From: JBJXGE01 sp046154185
Lineage (GTDB): Bacteria; Planctomycetota; UBA8108; UBA1146; JAJFFE01
Assembly: GCA_046154185.1 (NCBI GenBank)
Contig: JBJXGE010000039.1
Location: 1-64,000, forward strand
Direction: 5' to 3'
DNA length: 64,000 nt
The translations under genes and the position numbers were made by a program. The notes below the pieces were generated by a model. The model worked only from the letters and a program-made list of their open reading frames with translations. It was not told where the DNA came from and ran no database searches. Shown piece by piece: positions 1 through 8,700 of this stretch (positions are counted from its first letter, which is position 1; each line of letters begins with the position of its first letter).

Positions 1-997
1 TGATCGAACCGATGGCCGCTTCGATCGCTTTGCTTTCCACTGCGATATTGAGTGGATTGAAATTTTGCAGACCGGCGATGGCGTCGTTGACTCCGCCACC
101 TTCCAGTGTGTCGTTTCTTCCGCCACCGTCGAGGGTGTCGGACCCATCGCCGCCGACCACTAAGTCTTTGCCACCACCACCAAACAGGACGTCATCTCCC
201 AAGCCACCCACGAGCGTCACGGACATGGAGGCCGCAGAAGCGTCGATCGAGTTGGCATCGTCCCCGCCAATCAACAGCACTCGTTCGATGCCGGTGAAGC
301 TTTCGACATCCTCTGGCAACGTCCCCAATCCCGTGAGGCTGGAGTTCGTCAGCTTGACCGAGCTGACGTTGCTCCGTTGAACGAACAGGTCAACTCCGCC
401 ACAGCCCCCTTCGATGCTGTCTGTCCCAGTCCCAGCTTGCAGTGTGTCGTTGCCGTTCTGGCCATCCACGATGTCGTTGTCGTCGCCGCCGTCCAAGAAG
501 TCCGCTCCGTCGCCGCCACGCAATGTATCGTCGCCTAAACCGCCGGAAATCGTATCGTCACCGACGCGGCCGTGGAGCACATCGTCCCCGTCTTCACCGT
601 CAAAGAAATCGCCGCTCTTGCCCCCCAGAATCGTGTCGTTGCCGGTGCCACCAAACACCGTGGTTGGTTGGGGGAAGTCCGGAAGATCCAAGCTGTCGTT
701 ACCGTCACCCAGGTTCGCAATGAGGCCACGGCTGACCAATGCGCCGGAGACGCGGACATGATCTGTGAAAGTAACTTTGTCAGTCGTCAACTCGTCCGTC
801 TTTGCGGTGACGAGGAACTCGTTGGTCGTCTTGTTGTATTTGACGGTGATATTGCTGGATGTTCCTGCAATGTCGTCGAGCAAAAGATGCCCTTTGTTAT
901 CAACATGGACGAAGACGTCGGCGGTTAGCAGCCGCCGCGATTCCAGTTGCTCAGCCTGCGGTTGACGTAGCGTCATGCGGCCAGTCGGACGCATCAT
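1..997 (-). CDS. RTX-type calcium-binding repeat surface protein, LEPR-XLL N-terminus (3' end cut by window edge)
   Basis: The minus frame is open from an ATG-ATG pair at 997-992 to the window edge (332 codons), so the C-terminus is missing. The N-terminus reads MMRPTGRMTLRQPQAEQLES followed by RRLLTADVF, a match to the LEPR-XLL (LExRxLL) motif found near the start of many planctomycete surface proteins. From about residue 100 the protein carries glycine/aspartate nonapeptides such as GGTGNDTILGG, GDDTISGGLGDDTLRGGDG and GGDGSDTLDGGG. These are classic RTX loops that fold into calcium-filled parallel beta-rolls. No conventional signal peptide precedes the LEPR motif, as is usual for this class. 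No strong Shine-Dalgarno is seen. Role inferred: secreted or cell-surface Ca-binding protein; any enzymatic domain would lie outside the window. Confidence 0.8.
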   Translation of the reverse strand, partial: MMRPTGRMTLRQPQAEQLESRRLLTADVFVHVDNKGHLLLDDIAGTSSNITVKYNKTTNEFLVTAKTDELTTDKVTFTDHVRVSGALVSRGLIANLGDGNDSLDLPDFPQPTTVFGGTGNDTILGGKSGDFFDGEDGDDVLHGRVGDDTISGGLGDDTLRGGDGADFLDGGDDNDIVDGQNGNDTLQAGTGTDSIEGGCGGVDLFVQRSNVSSVKLTNSSLTGLGTLPEDVESFTGIERVLLIGGDDANSIDASAASMSVTLVGGLGDDVLFGGGGKDLVVGGDGSDTLDGGGRNDTLEGGGVNDAIAGLQNFNPLNIAVESKAIEAAIGSI

Positions 998-1468
998 TTC
1001 TTTGATGAAACGGGAGGATCGCAACTTGGTTCGAACCGATCGGAGCCACGACGAAAAGAACATGCTGAGCGTCTCCCAAACGACACAACTGGCGAAGCAC
1101 GATGGAGCGGCACGATGAGCACACTCCGCATTCCAGATCGGTTCGCCACGGCGCTTCACCGCACCATCGGTAGAAAGGTTCTAACCGTCTCACGAATGAG
1201 CGGATGGTTGTCGCGGGCGTATGGATTTTGCTGCCATTGTCGCAGATATCAGCAGGCTTGGCCCGAAGCGTCGATCAGCCACGTCGTGGCAGAAAGTCCT
1301 ACCGGCGAAAGCCTTGAGTCTCATCATGACTTATCCGCCTATGCTGGTTGTGCTGCTGGTATAACACTTGCCATCCAAGTGAAACCCCGCCTCGGTCTTT
1401 CTGCTGGCCGTGTTCAATTCGTGTTTCATCCGTGGCCAAATCCCCAAACGTTTCAACCGGTCAAAACG
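998..1468. other. gene-free stretch
   Basis: About 470 bases with no convincing gene between the start of the RTX gene and the terminator of the LRR gene. Open frames here (for example 1115-1525 plus, 951-1193 minus) lack ribosome sites and have no recognisable protein signature. It presumably holds the promoter of the RTX gene, but I could not pick a convincing -35/-10 pair. Confidence 0.5.
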
Positions 1469-1509
1469 AAAGCGGCGGGACACGCTACTTGCCGATGCCC
1501 CGCCGCTTT
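1469..1509 (-). terminator. intrinsic terminator after the LRR gene
   Basis: A perfect 11-bp inverted repeat, AAAGCGGCGGG at 1469-1479 and CCCGCCGCTTT at 1499-1509, with a 19-nt loop, starts 24 bases past the stop codon of the minus-strand LRR gene. Read on the minus strand the stem ends in TTT and continues CGTTTTG, a moderate U tract. Confidence 0.75.
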
Positions 1510-1533
1510 GTCTGCTCTTAATTGATTGCAGGC

Positions 1534-2346
1534 TTACTTCTTTTCCGCCTCTTTCTTTTTGGCTTCTTCGTCAGCTTTCTTTTTCTCTTCGTCAGCTTTC
1601 TTTTTTTCCTCTTCAGCCTTCTTCTTGGCCTCTTCTTCGGCCTTCTTCTTTTCTTCTTCCATCTTCTTCTTGGCTTCTTCTTCCTTCGCTTTCACTTCGG
1701 CTTCCGCTTTGCGCTTGGCTTCGAGTTCCGCTCGCTTCTTATCCAGAGCGATGTCTGGAATCAGTTGCGTGGTCGGTGCGGTCGCTTTGAATTTTGCTTG
1801 ACCTTCTTCAGTGACCTTCGTCTGCCACACGTAAACTCGCTTCAGATTCTTCAACGCGGCCAGCGATTGCAGGCCAGCATCGGTGATCTCCGTGTTGTAG
1901 AGATTGAGATATTCCAGGTTTTGCAGCCCAGCCAGTTGAGTCAAGCCAGCATCGGTCACTTTGGTTCGCTCGAGGTGCAAGCGGACAAGGCTCTTGGCGA
2001 CCTTGAGGTGCTCTAGCGCCTTATCAGTGACTTCGGTCCCGCGCAGGTTCAGTGAGTAAATGATGTTGCCGAGCGGTTTGACGGCCGCGACGTGATCGTC
2101 ACCCACTTTGCCGTCTGCCAAGTGGAAAGCGATATCGAGGCGGCCATCGTTCTGTGCCACTTGCAACACCGAACCGCCCAACTTCTTCACCGCCGCAATG
2201 GCATCCAGTTCGGCCTGAGTTGGCTTCGCAGCCTCTTTAGGAGCTTCCTTGGCTGGCTCTTTTGGCTTGTCTTCCGCAAACAGCGGAGAGTTCAACACGC
2301 CAGTGGCAAATACCGAACACAACAGGGCAAAGCAGAAACGTCGCAT
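1534..2346 (-). CDS. exported leucine-rich-repeat protein with Lys/Glu-rich coiled C-terminus
   Basis: 270 residues from the ATG at 2346, chosen over an upstream in-frame start because GGAGG lies 7 bases before it and a signal peptide begins there (MRRFCFALLCSVFATGVLNS, ending around PLFA). After a Lys/Pro/Glu linker come about four leucine-rich repeats of the form LxLxxTxVTDAGLxxLAxLxxLExLxL (residues ~85-180), the short LRR type common in planctomycete exported proteins. The last ~75 residues are an almost unbroken run of K, E and A (KKKAEEE blocks), predicted as a charged helix or coiled coil. Function unknown; probably protein-protein binding outside the cytoplasm. It lies 150 bases downstream of fusA on the same strand and ends at a clear terminator, so it may receive read-through from the translation operon. 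Confidence 0.8.
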   Translation of the reverse strand: MRRFCFALLCSVFATGVLNSPLFAEDKPKEPAKEAPKEAAKPTQAELDAIAAVKKLGGSVLQVAQNDGRLDIAFHLADGKVGDDHVAAVKPLGNIIYSLNLRGTEVTDKALEHLKVAKSLVRLHLERTKVTDAGLTQLAGLQNLEYLNLYNTEITDAGLQSLAALKNLKRVYVWQTKVTEEGQAKFKATAPTTQLIPDIALDKKRAELEAKRKAEAEVKAKEEEAKKKMEEEKKKAEEEAKKKAEEEKKKADEEKKKADEEAKKKEAEKK

Positions 2347-2499
2347 GGATATTCCTCCAGACACAACGGTGATGAACATGGCCAAGAACCGCCGAGATTC
2401 TATCAACCGCACGTCTGAGGGCGAGCGATCGGACCACGAATCGCGACCAAAGGGAACAGAAGCCGCTTCCGCGAAAACGCCTGAACCTTCAGCCGTGGA

Positions 2500-4593
2500 C
2501 TACCACATCTTTTCCAGCACATCGGGGGGGGCTGCTGCGTATGTCAACGGCTCCATCGAATGCGATGCTCGTCCCTGCGAGAGACCTCGCACCTGCGTCG
2601 TGTAACCAAACATTTTTGCCAGAGCGACTTCCGCTTCAATGATCCAAAGGCGCCCACGATTTTCCGTACGGACGATGGTGGCTCTGCGAGCGTTCAAGTC
2701 GGCTTGCACGTTTCCGATGAACTCTTCCGGCGTGACGACCTCCAGTTTCATGACCGGTTCGAGCAGCACGCAACCAGCCTTCTCTAGGCCCTCGGACACG
2801 GCTTTGGCCGCTGCCGCGGTCAGTACAACGTCGTTAGCGTCACCTTCTTTGTAGTCCACGCCAATGATGGTGAAGCGAACTCGCATTAAGGGGTTGCCAT
2901 ACATGCCGCCAGAGTTCGCGCCCTCTTCAACAGCTTGCTCCAGAATGGGTACTAAAGAGGCTGCAAGATCGCTGGGTTTCAACTTGTTCTGGACACAAAC
3001 AGCCTCTTCGCCGTCATAAGGCTCCACTCGCAAACGGACTCTAGCCGTGTGAACTGCTGCACCGACTTGTCGCGAAAACTCCCCTTCCACTTCAACCGAT
3101 TTCTGAACGGTTTCGCGATAACTCACTCGCGGCTTATGCACACGTACTTTAACAGCGAACTCACGCTCCATACGGTCCTTGATGACCTCCAGATGTAACT
3201 CGCCCATGCCGCTCACGAGTGTCTCGCCGGTCTCTTCGTTGATATGAACCTTGAACGTCGGGTCTTGCCTGGCGAGCCGCCTGAGGGTCTCTTCAAGCTT
3301 CTTACGTTCGGCACTGGTGTCAGGCTCGACCGCCATGGAAATAACCGTTTCTGGAAAACTGATCTTTTCCAACATGATTGGCTGCTGAGTGGCACAAAGA
3401 GTATCTCCGGTGAAGACTTCCTTGGGGCCAATCGCGCCGACGATGTCGCCAGCATATGCCTCGTCCGTCTCGATCTTTTCACGCGAGTCTGCTTGGACTC
3501 GCCAGATTTGGCTGATGAGTTCCTTCGTGTTCGTGCGGGGGTTCAGAACCTTGGAACCACTCTTGAGCGTCCCCGAATAGATACGCACGAAGCAAAGATC
3601 CCCGTGCTTGTCCGCTTGAATCTTGAAGATCAAACCACTGAATGGTTCGTCTGGAGATGCTTTGCGTTTCTCAGCTTTTGTTGATTGAGAACCTTTTTTC
3701 CCGACGAATGGAATCCCCTCAACCGGCGGGCGATCGAGCGGGGAAGGGAGATAGTCAACGACAGCGTCCATCACCGGCTGCACGCCGATGTATCGAAGCG
3801 AAGTGCCGCAAAACGTCGGAAAGAACAATCGTTCGATCGTCCCTTTTCTCACTAAGCGGCGGATTGCCTCCTCCGGTAAGTCCTGCGTTTCGAGGTATTG
3901 CTCAATCGCTTGCTCGTCGAGTTCCGCAACCGTTTCAACCAACTTCTGCCGCCATAACTGCGCTTCATCGAGCATCTCTGGTGGAATATCTCGCTCTTCA
4001 TACTTCGTACCCAGTGACTCGACGTCGAAGTACAACGCTTTCATCCGCACCAGATCAATAATCCCCTTAAAGCAGTTTTCATCTGGCAGTGATCCGGCTC
4101 CTACTGGTATCTGCAACGCAAGCGGTGTGGCATGTAGCCGGCTTTTGATGTCCTCTAAAACGGTCTCAAAATTGGCACCGACGCGATCCATCTTATTGAT
4201 GAAACAAATTCGCGGGACGTTGTATCGATCCGCTTGACGCCAGACGGTCTCACTCTGTGCCTCAACACCATCGACACCACTGAAGACAACCACGCCACCG
4301 TCAAGGACTCGCAAACTGCGTTCGACTTCAGCAGTGAAGTCCACGTGCCCCGGAGTGTCGATAATGTTGATCGTCGAGTTCTTCCACTGGCAGGTAATCG
4401 CCGCAGAGTAAATCGTGATGCCGCGACGGGCTTCATCAGGGTCAAAGTCCGTGATGGTAGTGCCGTCATCGACATTCCCCATTCGATGTGAGGCACCAGC
4501 GTAGTACAAAATTCGCTCGGTCGTTGTGGTCTTGCCGGCATCAATGTGTGCGATGATGCCGATATTGCGAATCGCGTTAATGTCGTACGGCAT
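2500..4593 (-). CDS. fusA: elongation factor G
   Basis: 697 residues; the translocase GTPase that moves tRNAs and mRNA through the ribosome and, with RRF, recycles ribosomes. Start ATG at 4593 is set by the MPYDINAIRNIGIIAHIDAG N-terminus and a GGAG five bases upstream; the longer open frame to 4722 runs back through the intergenic hairpins and is not coding. G1 AHIDAGKT, switch I RRGITI, G3 DTPGHVD and G4 NKMD are all present, followed by domains II-V with the GELHLEV motif. Length is normal. It is the last gene of the rpsL-rpsG-fusA string, but no tuf or rpsJ follows; instead the neighbour is an LRR gene. Two hairpins separate it from rpsG, suggesting its level is set separately. Confidence 0.98.
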   Translation of the reverse strand: MPYDINAIRNIGIIAHIDAGKTTTTERILYYAGASHRMGNVDDGTTITDFDPDEARRGITIYSAAITCQWKNSTINIIDTPGHVDFTAEVERSLRVLDGGVVVFSGVDGVEAQSETVWRQADRYNVPRICFINKMDRVGANFETVLEDIKSRLHATPLALQIPVGAGSLPDENCFKGIIDLVRMKALYFDVESLGTKYEERDIPPEMLDEAQLWRQKLVETVAELDEQAIEQYLETQDLPEEAIRRLVRKGTIERLFFPTFCGTSLRYIGVQPVMDAVVDYLPSPLDRPPVEGIPFVGKKGSQSTKAEKRKASPDEPFSGLIFKIQADKHGDLCFVRIYSGTLKSGSKVLNPRTNTKELISQIWRVQADSREKIETDEAYAGDIVGAIGPKEVFTGDTLCATQQPIMLEKISFPETVISMAVEPDTSAERKKLEETLRRLARQDPTFKVHINEETGETLVSGMGELHLEVIKDRMEREFAVKVRVHKPRVSYRETVQKSVEVEGEFSRQVGAAVHTARVRLRVEPYDGEEAVCVQNKLKPSDLAASLVPILEQAVEEGANSGGMYGNPLMRVRFTIIGVDYKEGDANDVVLTAAAAKAVSEGLEKAGCVLLEPVMKLEVVTPEEFIGNVQADLNARRATIVRTENRGRLWIIEAEVALAKMFGYTTQVRGLSQGRASHSMEPLTYAAAPPDVLEKMW

Positions 4594-4608
4594 GATGACT
4601 CCTGACGA

Positions 4609-4644
4609 CGAAAACCCCGCCAGCCTCAAGCCGACGGGGTTTCG
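4609..4644 (-). promoter_or_regulatory. hairpin immediately upstream of the fusA ribosome-binding site
   Basis: CGGGGTTTCG at 4635-4644 pairs with CGAAAACCCCG at 4609-4619 (one bulged A), loop 15 nt. It sits only a few bases before the fusA Shine-Dalgarno and follows a terminator-like hairpin, so the two structures together could tune fusA expression relative to rpsG. Confidence 0.5.
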
Positions 4645-4662
4645 TGACATGTACCAATGAAA

Positions 4663-4706
4663 AACAGCGCGTGACGACCGAACAAAGTCGGGCACCACGC
4701 GCTGTT
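4663..4706 (-). terminator. terminator or attenuator between rpsG and fusA
   Basis: Perfect 11-bp inverted repeat (AACAGCGCGTG at 4663-4673, CACGCGCTGTT at 4696-4706). On the minus strand the right arm ends TT and is followed by TTT then CATTGG, giving a five-base U tract 17 bases past the rpsG stop. Because no good promoter is visible before fusA, partial termination is more likely than full. Confidence 0.65.
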
Positions 4707-4722
4707 GTAATCGTTTCCGCAA

Positions 4723-5196
4723 CTACCAAGCGAAGTGAGCAAAAGCCTTATTGGCATCGGCCATGCGATGCACGTTTTCGCGAGTAGTCATTGCGGTTCC
4801 TTCGCGACGGTATGCGGCGAGAAGCTCTTCAGCCAATCGCATATCCATCGGTCGGCCCTTCTTGCCACGAGCGGCCGCCAGTATCCAGCGGATTGCAAGA
4901 GTCTGGCGTCGCTTGGGATTTACCGAGGTAGGAACTTGATAGTTCGCACCACCGACTCGGCGCGATCGGACCTCAATCGCCGGCTTGACATTATCCACCG
5001 CCGCCAAAAAGACATTGATCGGCTCTTCGTCCGGTAGCTTCTTCTTGATGACGTCCAAAGCGGAGTAGAAGACAATCTGTGCAACACTCTTTTTACCGTC
5101 GTGCATCAAGCAATTAATAAATTTGGACGCTAACACCGAACCACAACGTGGGTCAGGCTTCAGTTGCTTCTCACTTGCTGTGAACCGCTTGGCCAT
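4723..5196 (-). CDS. rpsG: 30S ribosomal protein S7
   Basis: 157 residues from ATG 5196 (MAKRFTASEKQLKPDPRCGS), with GGAG about ten bases upstream; the in-frame extension to 5280 is not S7-like. S7 nucleates assembly of the small-subunit head and contacts E-site tRNA. Conserved blocks include FINCLMHDGKKSVAQ, the basic stretch RSRRVGGANYQVP, the beta-hairpin region, and ending RMADANKAFAHFAW. It lies about 100 bases after rpsL, in the usual rpsL-rpsG order. Confidence 0.97.
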   Translation of the reverse strand: MAKRFTASEKQLKPDPRCGSVLASKFINCLMHDGKKSVAQIVFYSALDVIKKKLPDEEPINVFLAAVDNVKPAIEVRSRRVGGANYQVPTSVNPKRRQTLAIRWILAAARGKKGRPMDMRLAEELLAAYRREGTAMTTRENVHRMADANKAFAHFAW

Positions 5197-5300
5197 CGAA
5201 GAATACTCCGGAAACTTCTCGCTGTGTGTATGAGCTACGGAATGTTCCCCGAACATCCGTTTGGAATTTGACAATTCCAATCACGAAAACTAATTCAACC

Positions 5301-5672
5301 CTACTTAGGCCGCTTCGTACCATAACGGCTGCGGGCCTGTTTGCGATTTGTCACGCCCAGCGTATCTAAGACACCGCGAATAACCTTGTATCGAATACCA
5401 GGAAGGTCGCGAACACGACCGCCACGAACAAGAACAATCGAGTGTTCCTGCAGATTGTGGCCTTCACCTGGGATGTATGCGGTGATTTCTTTGCCGTTCG
5501 ACAATCGCACACGGGCCACTTTTCGCAGCGCCGAGTTTGGTTTCTTCGGCGTTACGGTCTTAACTAACAAGCAGACGCCGCGCTTCTGAGGACAGCCTTC
5601 CAAAACAGGTGTCTTCGAACGAGAAGGCTGTGGCTTTCGTGGCTTGCGAACCAACTGATTGATCGTCGGCAT
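5301..5672 (-). CDS. rpsL: 30S ribosomal protein S12
   Basis: 123 residues, full length. S12 monitors codon-anticodon pairing at the decoding centre. The two loops that carry streptomycin-resistance changes in other bacteria, TPKKPNSALRK and GEGHNLQEHS, are wild type, so the ribosomal-protein part of the target predicts sensitivity. Starts MPTINQLVRKPRKPQ with only a weak upstream GAG. It follows rpoC after 66 bases. Confidence 0.98.
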   Translation of the reverse strand: MPTINQLVRKPRKPQPSRSKTPVLEGCPQKRGVCLLVKTVTPKKPNSALRKVARVRLSNGKEITAYIPGEGHNLQEHSIVLVRGGRVRDLPGIRYKVIRGVLDTLGVTNRKQARSRYGTKRPK

Positions 5673-5738
5673 TCAACAACTCGCAAAAAAAGTAGACCCC
5701 AGATGAATTTCATTGTCGGTAACACCGCTCAATGCGAC

Positions 5739-8700
5739 TTAAGGCTGCGTTGCTGGGACAGCGTTTCCACCACCCACAGCACCCTCGCCACCTTCTTTCA
5801 ACAGTTCCAAACGAGCAGCCATGATGCGATCGTGCTCGGCCTTTAACTCTTGAAGAGCTTCTTGCCGAACCCGAACCTCTGACATTTGATGGCTCTTGAA
5901 TCCGGTTCCTGCTGGAATGAGGTGACCCAAGATAACGTTCTCTTTCAATCCAACCAAGTGATCGACCTTCCCTGCGATCGCAGCTTCTGTCAAAACCTTT
6001 GTAGTTTCTTGGAAACTTGCCGCAGAGATAAAGCTTTCACTCTGAACTGCCGCCTTGGTAACACCGAGCAACTGGACTGCCGCAGTCGATGGCCTTGGCT
6101 TTTGGAAAGAGGCCGTACTTCCACCGTCTGCCTCAATCGCTGAATTCACTTCTTCAAATGTCTTCTTCGGAACGATATCGCCCGGCTGGAATTCAGTTTC
6201 TCCCGGCGTTGTAACTTTGACCGAGTTCGCCAAATCCTGGTTCAACTTTCGGAATTCAAATTTATCGAGCACGATACCAGGCAGCAGAGTTGTGTCGCCA
6301 ACATCGGTGACACGTACTTTACGAAGCATCTGCGACACGACGATCTCGATGTGCTTGTCGTCGAGGTCTACTCGCTGTGAACGATACACATTTTGAATTT
6401 CGTGAAGCAGGTACTGTTGAACTGCTTCCACGCCACTGACTCGAAGGATGTCATGCGGGACAAGAGGGCCACGGACGAGTGCATCTCCAGCACGAACAAC
6501 GTCCTTTGCATGAACCATTAACTGTTTACCGTGCGGAATGACGTGCTCAACCTCAGTGCCGTCACTTCCTCGAACAATGATGATTCGCTTACCCCGCTTC
6601 TTCTCGGCAACCAGATCAACTTCGCCGTCGATTTCCGCGACGACCGCAGGATCCTTTGGCTTACGAGCTTCAAACAACTCTGTAACGCGCGGCAAACCGC
6701 CAGTGATATCCTGCGTACCGCCACTTTCACGCGGTGTCTTCGCAATCACACTACCAGCCGCGATCTGTTGCCCCTCAACAACTTCGATACTTGCTCGCTC
6801 TGGCATGTAATAAAAGTCGAGAATTTTACCGGTTGAGTCCTCAAGCACGATTTGCGGATGCAAGTCGCCCTTGTGCTCGATAATAGTCTTTCGAACCTTG
6901 CCGCTGGCCTCAATTTCGGTACGGATCGACTGGCCTTCGATGCAATCTTCAAATCGAGCCCGACCACCCACTTCAGAGAGAATTGGAACTGAGTGCGGAT
7001 CCCATTGGCAGATCACTTGCCCGGCTGCGATTTCTTGGTCTTCCGTAACAAGCAACACAGCACCGTTTGGGATCGTATACTTTTCTAGCTCCCTCTCTTT
7101 GGTGTCAACGATGATGACTTCACCATTTCGAGCAAGCACGACGTTTTCACCCGCAGTGTTAACTACGCAACGAATACGAGCGAATTTCACACGGCCCCCA
7201 CGACGCGATTTAATTTCCTTGTCTTCAATGCCGGTTTGTGCGGCACCGCCGATGTGGAATGTACGCATCGTTAACTGTGTGCCAGGTTCCCCGATACTCT
7301 GAGCAGCGATGATCCCGACTGCGAGTCCTTCTTCAACCAGGGAGCCAGTCGACAAGTCCATGCCATAGCACAAGCGGCAGATTCCCAGCGGGGCTTCACA
7401 GTTCATTGGACTGCGCACTTGGATCCGCTCAATTCCCAATTCTTCAATCCTCCGCGCGATCTTGACTGTAATCAATTCACCTTCTCGGACGATGATTTCG
7501 TCCGTAATCGGATTGACGATATTGGTTCGACTAACGCGACCTCGCACTCCTTCAGCCAAACTAACTTCAACTTTCTCGCCGCGATAAACAACACCCTTAG
7601 TTGTACCTTTTGTCGTTCCGCAATCTTCCATTGTCACGACGACATTTTGGCAAACGTCAGCGAGCTTACGGGTCAAATAACCCGAGTCAGCGGTCTTAAG
7701 AGCTGTGTCCGCAAGACCTTTTCGAGCACCGTGCGTCGAGCTGAAATACTCAAGCACCGACAAGCCTTCACGGAAGTTGGCCTTAATTGGCGTTTCGATA
7801 ATCTCACCGCTCGGCTTTGCCATCAGGCCACGCATACCAGCCAACTGTCGAATTTGCTCGACACCACCACGAGCACCAGAGTGTGCCATCAAATAAATTG
7901 GATTCACATACGCGCCACTATCTCGCACGTCATGCTCAAGTTCATGCATCATAGACTTCGTGATTGCTTCTCTCGCGTGAGTCCAATGGTCTAAAACTTG
8001 GTTGTATCGCTCCTGGTCCGTGATGACCCCACGCTCATAAAGCTTCTGAGCCTTAAGCACTGCAGCTTCTGCATCAGTGATAATCTTCGGCTTGTCAGGC
8101 GACGTTTTCAGGTCACTGGCACCAAAGGACAAACCGCTTCGAGTTGATTCGCGGAATCCAAGCTCTTTCAAGCGGTCCAGCAGTGCAATCGTTGAACGCC
8201 GTCCAAGTTCAAGATAACAGTCAGAAATAACCTTCGCGAGATCCTTGCCGCGCATAGTCATATTATAGTATGCAGATCGCTCCTCAAGGATGTCATTGAA
8301 CATGACACGCCCAGGTGTCGTTACAATAATGCCGCCGGGCTTGTGAGTTTCAGCACCTTCACCAACAACTCGCTTGTCGCGCGGCAAACGAAGTTTAATT
8401 TGCGCATGACGCGCCACTTTTCCTTGCGCAAACGCCATGTGGATTTCTTGGAATGATCCAAAAGTCATCCCTTCACCCGGACGCCCAGCGCGGCTCATTG
8501 TGAGGTAATAACAACCCATCACGATATCTTGCGATGGGCTGATAATTGGAGCACCGTTAGCTGGGCTAAAGACGTTATTCGTTGACATCATCAACGTGGT
8601 CGCTTCTACCTGCGCCTCAATGGAAAGCGGCAGATGGACAGCCATTTGGTCGCCGTCAAAGTCCGCGTTAAATCCTTTGCAAACAAGTGGGTGAATGCGA

